64,000 nucleotides of DNA from an uncultured Collinsella sp. GTDB lineage: Bacteria; Actinomycetota; Coriobacteriia; Coriobacteriales; Coriobacteriaceae. The notes under the pieces are model-generated. The model saw nothing but the letters and a program-made list of their open reading frames with translations. It did not search any database and had not been told where the DNA came from. Location: the NCBI GenBank assembly GCA_900762355.1, contig CAAFGE010000041.1, positions 1 through 64,000 of the forward strand, read 5' to 3'. Shown here in pieces: positions 51,135-60,929 of this stretch. Both the position numbers and the translations under genes were made by a program. Position 1 is the stretch's first letter; every line of letters begins with the position of its first letter.

Positions 51135-51722
51135 CTACTCCTCGACGGAGTCGGCCTCGACGGCCTCAGCAGCGTCCGCGCCCTCGGCCAGCACGCCAGC
51201 CTCGGCCTGAGCAGCTGCAACCTTTGCGGCAGCCTCGGCAGCCTGCGCCTCCTCGCGAGCGCGATCTTCGGCCAGCAGCTCCTGGTACAGGTCCTCGCCC
51301 GGCAGCTCCTCGCTGCGAGCGATCTTGCCCAGCACGCCGTTGACGAACGACGCGGACTGGTCGGTGCCATAGGCCTTGGCAAGCTCGACAGCCTCGTTGA
51401 TCACGATGGCGTCCGAGACCTCCTCGTCGGTGAGGAAACGCATCTCGTAAACGGCGATACGCAGCAGATTGCGGTCGGCGCCGGGCATGCGCATAAGATC
51501 CCAGTTCTTGGCAACGGATCGCAGAGCGCAGTCGATGCGGTCGATATGCTCGTAGGCACCGCGGCACAGCTCCAACGCATAGGGGTCGAGGGGACCCTTC
51601 GAGATCAGGAAATCACCCTCGAGGACGCGCTCGAGCGGGCTGTCCGTGGCCTCGGCCTGGAACAGCAGCTGCAGCGCCTGACTGCGGGCAAGCGTACGCC
51701 CGCGATAAACCTTAAGGCTCAA
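51135..51722 (-). CDS. nusB: Transcription antitermination factor NusB, with acidic Ala-rich tail
   Basis: Binds boxA RNA with NusE in rRNA antitermination. RTLARSQALQLLFQ at the N-terminus and VINEAVELAKAYGTDQSASF (about 110-130) are typical. The core ends near residue 145; about 50 further residues are Ala/Glu-rich (EEAQAAEAAAKVAAAQAE) and probably helical or disordered. 195 residues in total. Confidence 0.92.
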   Translation of the reverse strand: MSLKVYRGRTLARSQALQLLFQAEATDSPLERVLEGDFLISKGPLDPYALELCRGAYEHIDRIDCALRSVAKNWDLMRMPGADRNLLRIAVYEMRFLTDEEVSDAIVINEAVELAKAYGTDQSASFVNGVLGKIARSEELPGEDLYQELLAEDRAREEAQAAEAAAKVAAAQAEAGVLAEGADAAEAVEADSVEE

Positions 51723-51725
51723 AGG

Positions 51726-52088
51726 TTACTCCTTGGGGAAAACGAGGCCGTCGATGCAAACGTCAACACGCTCAACCTCAACGCCCACCTGGGCATCGAT
51801 GGCGGCGACCACGGCGGCGCGAACGGCCTCGGCGAGTTTCTTGAACGGATAGCCAAAGAACACCACGACACGCACGGTGAGTGCGAGCTTGTCGCCGACG
51901 ACCTCGGCCTCGACCGCCGGCTCGGAAGCCGGGGCCTTGGACGAGAGCATCATGGAGACAAGGTTGGTGGCAAGGTCCTTGACGCCAACGGAGGCGATGC
52001 CCTCGACATCGGACACGGCGCGCGAGACGATGGCGGTCAGAACATCGGGCGAAATGCCGATGCCGTCAATCTTGATTTCCTGGGGCAT
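51726..52088 (-). CDS. Asp23/Gls24-family protein
   Basis: A small cytosolic protein (120 residues) of the alkaline-shock/envelope-stress family. ISPDVLTAIVSRAVSDVEGIASVG and the central VVVFFGYPFKKLAEAVR stretch fit. In many Gram-positives a homologue lies in this position between efp and nusB. Exact role unclear. Confidence 0.9.
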   Translation of the reverse strand: MPQEIKIDGIGISPDVLTAIVSRAVSDVEGIASVGVKDLATNLVSMMLSSKAPASEPAVEAEVVGDKLALTVRVVVFFGYPFKKLAEAVRAAVVAAIDAQVGVEVERVDVCIDGLVFPKE

Positions 52089-52112
52089 GAGTCCTCCTAG
52101 AAGAGTTGGTTG

Positions 52113-52676
52113 CTAGACGCGGGAGACGAACTTGCCGTCGCGGGTGTCAACCTTGATGACCTCGCCCTCGTTGAGGTACATGGGGACCTGGATGACAGCG
52201 CCGGTGTCGATCGTGGCCGGCTTGGTGGAACCCTGGACGGTGTCGCCCTTAAAGCCCGGGTCGGTCTGGACGATGGTGGTCTCGATGAACATCGGCGGGG
52301 TCACGCCCATGAGCTCATCGTCGGCGAAGAGCAGCTGGCAGATGTCGTTCTCGCGCAGCCACTTGGAGTTCTCGCCCACCATGTCCTCGGGAACGGGAAC
52401 CTGCTCATAGGACTCGTTGTCCATGAAGATGTAGTCGGTGCCATCGTTGTAGAGGTACTGGAACTCGCGGGTGGTGAGCATAACGCTCTCGAACTTGGTA
52501 CCGGCATTGCAGGTGTTCTCGACGACGCGGCCGCTCTTGATGTCGCGGGTCTTGTAGCGCACAAACGCGCCGCCCTTGCCCGGCTTGACATGCTGGAACT
52601 CAACGATGGTGTAGACCTTGTCCTTGATGCGGAGACCGAGGCCGTTCTTGAAGTCGGCGGTAGAAATGGTAGGCAT
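52113..52676 (-). CDS. efp: Elongation factor P
   Basis: Relieves ribosome stalling at proline runs. FQHVKPGKGGAFVR contains the lysine (about residue 33) that is modified in many bacteria; the later domains end with GDTVQGSTKPATIDTGA. 187 residues from the ATG at 52676, after GAAAGG. First gene of the run to recN. Confidence 0.95.
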   Translation of the reverse strand: MPTISTADFKNGLGLRIKDKVYTIVEFQHVKPGKGGAFVRYKTRDIKSGRVVENTCNAGTKFESVMLTTREFQYLYNDGTDYIFMDNESYEQVPVPEDMVGENSKWLRENDICQLLFADDELMGVTPPMFIETTIVQTDPGFKGDTVQGSTKPATIDTGAVIQVPMYLNEGEVIKVDTRDGKFVSRV

Positions 52677-52770
52677 AGCGACCTTTCTTGTTATGGGCAG
52701 AACGCACAAGCGTCCAAATTACATACGACCGAAATTATACACTTGAAGAGCTCGCCTGCAGCGAGCGCAT

Positions 52771-52811
52771 AAAAAGAGAACGCGGGGCGCCCGAAGTGCT
52801 CCGGACGCCCC
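52771..52811 (-). terminator. Terminator after pepP
   Basis: On the minus strand GGGGCG pairs with CGCCCC (with an inner extension), followed by GCGTTCTCTTTTT. It lies between pepP and efp. Confidence 0.75.
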
Positions 52812-52835
52812 ACCCCAAAAATCTATCGAAATGGG

Positions 52836-53966
52836 CTAGCAGTCGATAACGTGCAGGTCGTGCGGGGTCTTGGTGAAGGGCTCGTAGCCGTTCTCGGTGA
52901 CCACGCCGTAGTCCTCAAGGCGCACGCCGCCCACGCCGGGCAGGTAGACGCCGGGCTCCATGGTGACAACCGAGCCGATCTCGATGGTGTTCTTGCTGCG
53001 GTTGAAGTTGGGCAGCTCGTGGATGTCGATGCCCACGCCGTGGCCCAGACCATGGTTGTAGTAATCGCCACAGCCGGCATCGCCGATGATCTTCTTGGAA
53101 AGCTTGAAAATGTCGTTGCCCTCGACGCCCGGATGGATGGCAGCGACGCACTCCTCATGCGTGCGGCGCACGAGCGCATACAGGTCGAGCTGCTCCTGCG
53201 TGGGCTCGCCCATCACGACGGTGCGCGTCATATCGGAACGATAATCGCAGTAGCCCGCGCCGTAATCCATGAGGACAAAGTCGCCCTTCTCGATCACACG
53301 GTCGCTCGGCACGGCATGCGGGTTGGCGGTGTTGGGACCGCTCGCTACGATGGAGCCGAAGGCAAGGCTGTCAGCGCCGTTGGCGAACATAAAGTTCTCG
53401 AGCTCGTTGCGAACCTGCTTCTCGGTCATACCGGGCTTAATAAAGCCGAGCATGTGCTGGAAGGCGGCGTCGGTGATCGACTGTGCGTGGCGCATGAGCT
53501 CGATCTCCTCGGCATCCTTGATGGCGCGCATCTTGCGGATGTCGTCGTGCATCAGCGGCAGCATGCAGGCGACGGAGCGGTCCTCCAGGCCGCGCTGAAT
53601 GCCCTGGTAAAAATTAATCTGCATATCGTCCTCGACAGCGCAGACGCGGCATTTGTTGGCCGCAATCTTGCCGGCGACCCAACCGGGGATGGTGCCCTCG
53701 TCCATGTCGTAGACCCAAGGGCTGCCGGCGGGCGTGTTCTCCTCAAAGCTGTTGAGGTAACGCGAGTCGGTGTGGAACAGGCACTGGTCGGCCGTAATAA
53801 ACGCAGCGTGCGGAAACTCGAAGGTGTAGTCGAAGACGCCCTTCACGCCCGTAAGCCAACGAAGGTTGGCCTCGTCGCGTACCACGATGGCGTCGTAGCC
53901 GCGCTCGGCCATAAGGGCACGGACACGCTCGATACGACCGGCGGGACCGGCAGCAAACTCAGACAT
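52836..53966 (-). CDS. pepP: Xaa-Pro aminopeptidase (M24 family)
   Basis: Cleaves N-terminal residues before proline. The dinuclear metal ligands are in place: LMDYGAGYCDYRSDMTRT (two Asp), GHGVGIDIHE (His) and MEPGVYLPG/RLEDYG (two Glu). 376 residues. The ATG at 53966 follows AGAAAGGA. Genes upstream (aroB-like) are 133 nt away. Confidence 0.93.
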   Translation of the reverse strand: MSEFAAGPAGRIERVRALMAERGYDAIVVRDEANLRWLTGVKGVFDYTFEFPHAAFITADQCLFHTDSRYLNSFEENTPAGSPWVYDMDEGTIPGWVAGKIAANKCRVCAVEDDMQINFYQGIQRGLEDRSVACMLPLMHDDIRKMRAIKDAEEIELMRHAQSITDAAFQHMLGFIKPGMTEKQVRNELENFMFANGADSLAFGSIVASGPNTANPHAVPSDRVIEKGDFVLMDYGAGYCDYRSDMTRTVVMGEPTQEQLDLYALVRRTHEECVAAIHPGVEGNDIFKLSKKIIGDAGCGDYYNHGLGHGVGIDIHELPNFNRSKNTIEIGSVVTMEPGVYLPGVGGVRLEDYGVVTENGYEPFTKTPHDLHVIDC

Positions 53967-54099
53967 GCAGTTTCCTTTCTTGATGTCCTCAATATAGACG
54001 GGACGGGTCTCAGCCGAACGACGGAATCGCATGCGATCCGCAACCGATTGGAAACCCGTCCCTCAACATGATACGAAAGACGATGGATGTCAATAAATC

Positions 54100-55209
54100 T
54101 TAGAGAAGTTCTTTGCGAGAAGCCAAGTAGGCGTGAGCATGGCGCTCAAGAACCTCGTCCTCAACGCTCGTTAGACGAATGGCGCCGAGCGCCGCGGGCA
54201 GCGGCAACATGTTGCGGTTCGAGCGGACAAACTGCTGTCTGCGGAACTCCTCGATATATGCGGCAGGCTCCAGATCGAAAGCAAGCTCCTCGATACCAAA
54301 ATCCTCCAGGCAGTCATCGACCTCAAAGACGTAATCGATATCGAAGTCGCAGGCATCGTGGGCAACGCGCGCCTCAAAGCGCATGCCCTCGGACAACAGC
54401 TGGTAGACAGGGACCTGCGAAGCGGCATCGCCCAAGCAGGCGCGCAGGGTACGCTCCCCCGTCTTGCCAAAATCGAGCGCATGGCGAGCGCTCGGGTTCG
54501 TGGCCATTAGTACGTCCTTGCGGGCAGTCTGAGACCATTGAACGGCATTGACGAGCGCGACCTCCTCGCCCGCGAGAATCTCGGGGACGGTCTCAGTAAA
54601 CTGATTCCAGCGAGACTTGCTGCTCGAAAGCATGGTGTCAACAAGTACCACATAGCCGAGCTTGAGGTCCTCGGGGTCCGCCTCGCGAACAAGGTCGAGG
54701 TCACACACGACCAAGCCCGGTTCGGGGCGGAACGCGATAGCAGGAAGCGCATTCGACAACGAGGCGACGAGCGGCTTCATGGTCGTCGCGACCGTGAGCA
54801 TGGCGTCGAACGTCGTCGGCAGCAACGCGCACTCGGTGCGGCCGCACCACTGATTGGCACACCAGCTAACAACCGAGCAGGTTGCGGCATCGCCAACGGC
54901 GACAACCAGATCGTCGCAGGTAATACCGTTAGCCGACAGGGCGCCAAAGACGGTATCGGCATCGGCCAGCGTAGCACCGGCAGGCGAAACCTCGAGGACG
55001 AGCGGCGACACGGCAAAACCGGCGTCGACCAGCGCATGCTCAACAATCTCGCCAAAACGCTCGGATGTGGCGTCGTTCCAAACGGCCATCGCGCGCTTAG
55101 GCTTGCCCACAGCCGAGGCAAACATGCGCGACAGCTCCTCGAACGCGCCCAATCCGACGCGGACATCGACACTGCGATTTTGGAAATTGATCAGTTGACG
55201 GCGAATCAT
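54100..55209 (-). CDS. Degenerate 3-dehydroquinate synthase (AroB-like) protein
   Basis: Aligns with AroB along most of its length (369 residues), but key motifs are altered. The GGGVVGD loop reads AVGDAATCS; the SSVGGKT stretch reads TVATTMKP; the zinc-binding GHTFGHAIE reads GKTGERTLR, losing both histidines. It starts with an ATGA overlap with aroK. It may be a pseudoenzyme, or a repurposed protein that is still expressed. Calling it a working AroB would be wrong on this evidence. Confidence 0.75.
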   Translation of the reverse strand: MIRRQLINFQNRSVDVRVGLGAFEELSRMFASAVGKPKRAMAVWNDATSERFGEIVEHALVDAGFAVSPLVLEVSPAGATLADADTVFGALSANGITCDDLVVAVGDAATCSVVSWCANQWCGRTECALLPTTFDAMLTVATTMKPLVASLSNALPAIAFRPEPGLVVCDLDLVREADPEDLKLGYVVLVDTMLSSSKSRWNQFTETVPEILAGEEVALVNAVQWSQTARKDVLMATNPSARHALDFGKTGERTLRACLGDAASQVPVYQLLSEGMRFEARVAHDACDFDIDYVFEVDDCLEDFGIEELAFDLEPAAYIEEFRRQQFVRSNRNMLPLPAALGAIRLTSVEDEVLERHAHAYLASRKELL

Positions 55210-55739
55210 AGCAGCCCACGCTCCAAAAGCATCTCGGCACAAAGGTAGGAAACGTCCTCGAAGGACTTGTTGCGAATATCAAGGGTAATATCGGCGGCCT
55301 GGCGATACAGCGGACGACGATGCTCAAACAGGCGCGCGGCATGCTCGGGCGAACGGAAATCGGGGCGCGTGTCGGACCGACGAATCTGGCGAATCGAATC
55401 CTCGAAGTCGCCCTCGAGGTACACGCACGTACCCATTTCGTGCATCAGCTCAATATTCACCGGCGTCTCGACGATACCGCCCCCGCACGAAACCAACAGG
55501 CTGCGCTCGCTTTGGAGCGAACGGAGCGCCGAGGTCTCGAGCTCGCGAAAACGATCCTCGCCCTCGGTCTCAAAAATCTCGGTTACCGACTTGCCGCAAC
55601 GGCGCACGACCAGGCGGTCGGTATCGATAAAACGCCGCTTGAACATAGTGCCGACGTTGCGCGCGAGCGTCGATTTGCCCGCGCCCAAAAAGCCGATAAA
55701 GAAGATATGGTCGCAGCCGTGTTTGATGTGCTGAGACAT
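55206..55739 (-). CDS. aroK: Shikimate kinase
   Basis: Phosphorylates shikimate. P-loop FIGFLGAGKSTLA (about residue 13), FIDTDRLV with the substrate aspartate, FRELE, VSCGGGIV and RRPLYR are intact. 177 residues. Cotranscribed with the AroB-like gene. Confidence 0.93.
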   Translation of the reverse strand: MSQHIKHGCDHIFFIGFLGAGKSTLARNVGTMFKRRFIDTDRLVVRRCGKSVTEIFETEGEDRFRELETSALRSLQSERSLLVSCGGGIVETPVNIELMHEMGTCVYLEGDFEDSIRQIRRSDTRPDFRSPEHAARLFEHRRPLYRQAADITLDIRNKSFEDVSYLCAEMLLERGLL

Positions 55740-55747
55740 GGCGAAAC

Positions 55748-56245
55748 CTATTCCTCGCAGGGAAGGTCGCGCAGGGCCCGGCGCTCAAAGATACGGAAGA
55801 TCTGCGTGTACCACAGGTCCTGGGTTGCCTGCGGCTTAACCAGGATAGTATCGACGCCGGCAAAATTGCCGCTCCACACGTCCGTGTAGAGCTGATCACC
55901 GATCAGCACCGCCTCGTCGGCCGTGGCGCCGAGGCGCTTAAGACCCGCCTTGAGGGCAAACGGCGCCGGCTTCATGGCGTGGCTGATGGCCTCGAGTCCC
56001 AGCTCGCGTGCAGAGCTCATGACCTGGTCGCGATGCCAGTTGTTGGACACCATGCACAGCTTAAAGCCTTTGGCGCGGGCGGCATCGAGCCAAGCGGAAA
56101 CCGCGGCGGGAACTTGCTCGGTGTCGCGCGGCACCAGGGTGTTATCGCGATCGAGCAGAATGGCGCGTTTGCCGTCGGCCCACAGGGCATCAAGGTCGAT
56201 GCGATCGACCGAGGCAACGTATCGTTTGGGGCTAAAAATCCTCAT
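55748..56245 (-). CDS. yqeG: YqeG-family HAD phosphatase
   Basis: HAD-type hydrolase: LLDRDNTLVPRD (nucleophile Asp), MVSNNWHRDQV and AVLIGDQLYTDVWSGNFAG. 165 residues from the ATG at 56245, one nt after the mltG stop. A homologue beside aroK occurs in other Gram-positives, so it may act in shikimate metabolism or be phosphatidylglycerol-phosphate phosphatase-like; not settled here. Confidence 0.9.
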   Translation of the reverse strand: MRIFSPKRYVASVDRIDLDALWADGKRAILLDRDNTLVPRDTEQVPAAVSAWLDAARAKGFKLCMVSNNWHRDQVMSSARELGLEAISHAMKPAPFALKAGLKRLGATADEAVLIGDQLYTDVWSGNFAGVDTILVKPQATQDLWYTQIFRIFERRALRDLPCEE

Positions 56246-56246
56246 G

Positions 56247-57680
56247 CTAATTCCAAGACTGTTGATGCTCTTCGTAGGTTTGCGAGAAGTACTCCTCGTC
56301 CTGCGTAATGTAGAAATACAGGTCATCGGAGTCGGTCGGCTCAAGCGTGGCCTTGAGTGCCTCGAGCGACGGAGAGCAGATGGGCGTGGGCGGCAGACCC
56401 TCATGCTTATAGGTGTTATACGGGCTATCGCTCTGCAGGTCGTCGGCGGTAACCTCGCCACCGGTGACATACATCATGGTCGCATCGCTGTTGAGATAGC
56501 GCAGACCGTCGAGCTTGCCGGCAAGGCGGTTGTAGAAGACCGAGGCCACGTGCGCACGTTGATCGGCGTTGAGGCCCTCGCGCTCAACGATAGAGGCCAA
56601 GTTGACGATGTCGTAGTCGGACATCTCCACACCATAGCGCTCCTTGATCTTGGCTTCGCAGCTCGCAAAGTCAAGCGACTTGTACTCGGTCTTAAACTGA
56701 TCGAGCATAGCGCGAATCACGTCATCGGCCGTCGGCGAATCGCCCAACGAATAAGTCTTGGGGAACAAGAAACCCTCAAGCGAGTCGTTGGCGGCGCCCT
56801 TAAGGAAGCTATAGTCGTCCACGTAGTTGGAGGCCGTGGCCTGGTTGAGGAAGTCTTCCTTAGAGATGCCGTCGTAGGCCTGGGCCACACGGTCGGCGAC
56901 TTGATCGACCGTTAGGCCCTCAGGGATAGTCAGCGCATTGGAGCCCGCGTTGGGACCTTCCATGAGCTGCTGAACAACCTTGGTCGCATCCATGAGTGTG
57001 GTGAACGAATAGGTACCAGGCTTGAGCGACATATCGGCGTTAAGCTTTTTCACCGCCGCATAGTAATCCTTGGGATTCTCGACGATATGGTTCTCGGAGA
57101 GAATCGAGGCGATCGTATCGCCCGAAGCACCGTCGGGAATGGTCACCGTAACCTGCTGACCAGCCGTGACCTTCGTATCCTCACCGGCAAAGAAGCCCTT
57201 GACGGCCGGCACGACAAAGAAAGCAATCGCAGCAAGCGCGAGCACCGCCACCACAACGCCGATGATCATGGGAACCGGAGCACTCTTCTTTTGAGCACCG
57301 CGACGAGCATGCGTGTTATAGCTCGAGCGCGTGGCCGGAGCAACGCCGTGCGAGCCATGAGCGTGATGCGAATGCGATTGGGGGGCCTGCGTTCGCCGGG
57401 TAGGTGCCTGCTGCTTAAAGCGGGTACCGCCTACAGGCTGGGCCGTACGAGCAGTGGGCTGCGGAGCCGCGTGAGAAGCCGGATGCTGAACCGAGCGAGC
57501 AGAAGGCTGCTGACCCGTCCGTTGAACAGGTTGGCCCGAATGAGAGAAGGACTGCACCGGGCGCGCGGCAGACTGAGCTGCACGCTGCGTCGGGTGTGCT
57601 GGACGCTGTCCAGGCTGGGCAGCGCGCGACGCCGGCTGCCGTGTACGATTCTGCTGGCGCGGATCGGAAGCGCTAGGCAT
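56247..57680 (-). CDS. mltG: Endolytic transglycosylase MltG
   Basis: Cuts nascent glycan strands at the membrane. An unusually long Q/P/R/A-rich cytoplasmic N-terminus (1-150), one transmembrane helix (about 153-175), LysM-like region, then the YceG domain with catalytic glutamate in LASIVEREGLN and LPPTPICSPSLEAL. 477 residues. The ATG at 57680 follows GAGGAGG and overlaps ruvX by 8 nt. Confidence 0.93.
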   Translation of the reverse strand: MPSASDPRQQNRTRQPASRAAQPGQRPAHPTQRAAQSAARPVQSFSHSGQPVQRTGQQPSARSVQHPASHAAPQPTARTAQPVGGTRFKQQAPTRRTQAPQSHSHHAHGSHGVAPATRSSYNTHARRGAQKKSAPVPMIIGVVVAVLALAAIAFFVVPAVKGFFAGEDTKVTAGQQVTVTIPDGASGDTIASILSENHIVENPKDYYAAVKKLNADMSLKPGTYSFTTLMDATKVVQQLMEGPNAGSNALTIPEGLTVDQVADRVAQAYDGISKEDFLNQATASNYVDDYSFLKGAANDSLEGFLFPKTYSLGDSPTADDVIRAMLDQFKTEYKSLDFASCEAKIKERYGVEMSDYDIVNLASIVEREGLNADQRAHVASVFYNRLAGKLDGLRYLNSDATMMYVTGGEVTADDLQSDSPYNTYKHEGLPPTPICSPSLEALKATLEPTDSDDLYFYITQDEEYFSQTYEEHQQSWN

Positions 57681-58101
57681 GCGAAACCTCCTCGTTTTTA
57701 CGATCGAGCCACGTCTGCAAAAACAGGCTGGCGGCAATCATGTCGATCTTGCCCCTCATCTGCTTTTCGTTGAGGCCCTGCTCGCGCAGGATACGCTTGG
57801 CCTCTTGCGAGGACAGACGCTCGTCCTCAAACTCCAGCGGAAGATCGAGCTCGTCGGCAATCTTTTGCGCCACGGCGGCAACGCGCTCGGCCTGGGGGCC
57901 GGGCTCACCGGCCATGGTCAAGGGACGTCCGCTTACCAGGATATCGGGCTCATAGTCCTCGACCAAGTAGCGAAACGTCTTTGCTATGCCAGTGACCTCG
58001 GCAGCCGGGAGCACCTTGACGGGCATCGCCATCTTGCCATCACGGCTCGAGACGGCGATGCCAATCCTGGTCTCCCCTATGTCAAGCGCAAGCGCGACCA
58101 C
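57673..58101 (-). CDS. ruvX: YqgF/RuvX-family putative Holliday junction resolvase
   Basis: RNase H-like fold: LALDIGETRIGIAVS at the N-terminus (metal-binding Asp) and the conserved ERLSSQEAKRILREQG. 142 residues. In E. coli this protein processes 16S rRNA; the resolvase label is historical. Between alaS and mltG. Confidence 0.93.
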   Translation of the reverse strand: MVALALDIGETRIGIAVSSRDGKMAMPVKVLPAAEVTGIAKTFRYLVEDYEPDILVSGRPLTMAGEPGPQAERVAAVAQKIADELDLPLEFEDERLSSQEAKRILREQGLNEKQMRGKIDMIAASLFLQTWLDRKNEEVSHA

Positions 58102-58118
58102 AGTGACTTCTTAGATTC

Positions 58119-60776
58119 TTAGGCGCCGAGCGCGGTCTTGGCGGCCGCGAGGGCATCGGCGATGCCGGCAGCATTCTTGCCACCGGCCTGGGCCATGTTG
58201 GGACGGCCACCACCGCGACCGTCGACCAGACCCGCGATCTGCTTGATCACATTACCGGCGTGGAACCCGGCCTTCACGGCGTCATCGGAGCCGGCAGCGA
58301 GCAGGGCCGGAGTGCCCTTCTCAGTCACGCTGGCGACGACACAAGCGACAGGGCCGGCGACCTTCTGGTGCACGGTATCCCATACGTTGCGCAGGTCGGC
58401 AGCCTCAAGGCCCTGGAGCTCAGCAACGACGAGCTTGTAGCCACCGAGCTCGACAGCACCCTCGATGGCGCTGGAAATGGCGTCGGAGGAACCACCGGTC
58501 AGAGCCTTTTTGAGCTTGTTGGACGTCTCGCGCAGCTCGACCTGCAGGTTCTCCACACGGGCGGGAACCTCGTCGACGCGGCACTTGAGCGCAGCAGCGG
58601 CGGCGTCAACGAGTGCCAGGCGGTCGGCCATATAGTCGAGAGCACCCTTAGAGGTCACGGCCTCGATACGGCGGACGTTCGAGCCCGTAGAGGACTCGGA
58701 AATAATCTTGAACAGGCCGATCTCGGCGGTGTTGGCAGCGTGCGTGCCACCGCAGAGCTCGCGAGAGAACGGCTGGTCCTCGGCGCCCACGGAGACGACG
58801 CGGACGACATCGCCGTACTTCTCTCCAAACAAAGCAACAGCGCCGGCAGCCTTAGCCTCGTCGATGCCCATAACACGGGTCACGACCGGCTTGGAGGCGA
58901 AGATCTGCTGGTTGACCAGGTCCTCGACAGCCTTGAGCTGCTCGGAGGAAAGGGCCTCGAAGTGCGTAAAGTCAAAGCGCAGGTGCTCGGGCGTCACCAG
59001 CGAGCCGGCCTGGGAGACGTGCTCGCCCAGGACCTGCTTAAGGGCAGCGTCGAGCAGGTGCGTGGCGGTGTGGTTGCGGCGCAGGAAGCCACGGCGCTCG
59101 GCGTCGAGAGCGGCGGTCACAGCGGCACCGACAGTCAGCGTGCCATCGGCAACGTGCGCGACGTGGGCATACAGGCCGTTGTGGTTCTTGGTGTCGGCAA
59201 CGGTCAGAACAACGCCCTCGGCGGAAAGCTTGCCGGCATCGCCCTGCTGACCACCCATCTCGGCATAGAACGGGGTGCGGTCGAGCACGACCTCGACATC
59301 CTCGCCCTCGGCTGCGGACTCGACGGACTCGCCGTTGCGCACGATGGCGACAACCTTGGCGCCCTCGATCACATCGTTGTCATAGCCGTCGAACTCGGTC
59401 GCTGCGACCTTGTCGGAAAGCTCGACCCACACATCGTTGAAGCTGCCCCAGGCATCGCCCTTGGCATTGGCGCGGGCGCGGGCCTTCTGGTCCTCCATGC
59501 AGGCGGTAAAGCCGTCCATGTCGACATCGTGGCCAGCGGTGCCGGCGATCTCGACGGTCAGGTCGATGGGGAAACCAAAGGTGTCGTGCAGCTTAAAGGC
59601 AACATCGCCCGGAAGCACGGCGCCCTCGGCAAGCGCTGCCAAGGCCTCGTCCAGATAGACGCGACCGTTGTCGAGCGTCGTGGAGAAGCGCTCCTCCTCG
59701 GAGGCGACGACACCCTTGACGAGTGCGACGTTCTTGAGCAGATCGGGATAGGCCTCGCCCATCTGAGCGTTGACCTCGTCGATGAACTTGGTCAGGAAGG
59801 CGCCCTCGATACCCAGCAGGCGACCGTGGAATACGGCACGACGGAGCAGGCGGCGAAGGACGTACTCGCGACCCTCGTTACCGGGTAGGATGCCGTCAGA
59901 GATCATGAAGTCGACGGCACGGGAGTGGTCGGCGATGATGCGAAGAGAACGGCTGGCGCCGGAGTAATCGTCGGCGTCATAGGTCTTGCCGCTGATCTCC
60001 TCACCCAGCTTGATGAGGTGCTGCATCAGATCGCCGTCATAGTTAGCGGTCTTGTGCTGCATGATGGCGGCCATGCGCTCCAGACCCATACCCGTATCGA
60101 GGTTGCGGTGCGGCAGCTCCGGCATGGAGCCGTCCTCCTGGCGGTCGTACTGGGTAAACACGAGGTTCCAGAACTCAAGGAAGCGGTCGCAGTCGCAGCC
60201 AGGCTTGCAGTCGGGGCTGCCGCAGCCAACCTCCTCGCCCATGTCAAAGTAGATCTCGGAGCACGGACCGCAGGGGCCGGTGGGGCCAGCGGCCCAGAAG
60301 TTGTCATCCTCACCCAGGCGGGAGATGTGGTCCTCGGCAACGCCCAGAGAACGCCACACGTCGTGGGTCTCGTCGTCCTCGGTAAAGACGGTGAAGTACA
60401 GGCGATCGAGCGGCAGCTTGAACTCCTTGGTGATGAGCTCAAAGGCCCAGGCGCAAGCCTGCTGCTTGGAGACGCCGCCAAAGGAGAAGTCGCCGAGCAT
60501 CTCAAAGAAGGACAGGTGACGGCCGTCCTCGCCGATGCAATCGATGTCGTTGGTACGGACGCACTTCTGGCAGGAGATCGCGCCGATCTCCTTCATGGTC
60601 TTCTTGCCCTGGTAGTACTCCTTAAACTGGTTCATACCGGCGTTGGCAAGCAGCAGCGAAGGATCGTCGGGGACGAGGGACGAAGAAGGATAGAGCTTAA
60701 GACCGCGCTCCTCAAAGAAGTTGAGGAACTTAGAGCGGATCTCGGCCGTAGTCATTGACGGGTAGTCAGCACTCAT
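58119..60776 (-). CDS. alaS: Alanyl-tRNA synthetase
   Basis: Charges tRNA-Ala and edits Ser/Gly errors. Class II catalytic domain at the N-terminus (FLNFFEERG, ANAGMNQFK, SCQKCVRTND), editing domain with HTATHLLDAAL and CGGTHA, and a C-terminal oligomerisation domain. 885 residues. The ATG at 60776 has GAGGAG 8 nt ahead; a longer frame upstream adds no homologous sequence. Confidence 0.96.
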   Translation of the reverse strand: MSADYPSMTTAEIRSKFLNFFEERGLKLYPSSSLVPDDPSLLLANAGMNQFKEYYQGKKTMKEIGAISCQKCVRTNDIDCIGEDGRHLSFFEMLGDFSFGGVSKQQACAWAFELITKEFKLPLDRLYFTVFTEDDETHDVWRSLGVAEDHISRLGEDDNFWAAGPTGPCGPCSEIYFDMGEEVGCGSPDCKPGCDCDRFLEFWNLVFTQYDRQEDGSMPELPHRNLDTGMGLERMAAIMQHKTANYDGDLMQHLIKLGEEISGKTYDADDYSGASRSLRIIADHSRAVDFMISDGILPGNEGREYVLRRLLRRAVFHGRLLGIEGAFLTKFIDEVNAQMGEAYPDLLKNVALVKGVVASEEERFSTTLDNGRVYLDEALAALAEGAVLPGDVAFKLHDTFGFPIDLTVEIAGTAGHDVDMDGFTACMEDQKARARANAKGDAWGSFNDVWVELSDKVAATEFDGYDNDVIEGAKVVAIVRNGESVESAAEGEDVEVVLDRTPFYAEMGGQQGDAGKLSAEGVVLTVADTKNHNGLYAHVAHVADGTLTVGAAVTAALDAERRGFLRRNHTATHLLDAALKQVLGEHVSQAGSLVTPEHLRFDFTHFEALSSEQLKAVEDLVNQQIFASKPVVTRVMGIDEAKAAGAVALFGEKYGDVVRVVSVGAEDQPFSRELCGGTHAANTAEIGLFKIISESSTGSNVRRIEAVTSKGALDYMADRLALVDAAAAALKCRVDEVPARVENLQVELRETSNKLKKALTGGSSDAISSAIEGAVELGGYKLVVAELQGLEAADLRNVWDTVHQKVAGPVACVVASVTEKGTPALLAAGSDDAVKAGFHAGNVIKQIAGLVDGRGGGRPNMAQAGGKNAAGIADALAAAKTALGA

Positions 60777-60848
60777 AGAGGGAATCTCCTCGGTTTCACA
60801 TCGAAACAGTTCAAACGTAACGATATTACCATCCCACCGCCCCAGTGC

Positions 60849-60877
60849 AAAAAAGAGGGTCGACACAATGCCGACCC
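60849..60877 (-). terminator. Terminator of the sigma-factor operon
   Basis: On the minus strand GGGTCG and CGACCC form a stem (60872-60877 with 60857-60862) followed by TCTTTTTTGC, 52 nt after the permease stop. Confidence 0.85.
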
Positions 60878-60929
60878 TTCAGGGAATTTGCACGTTAGCG
60901 CATATGTAATTTGAATCCGAAATGATTCG

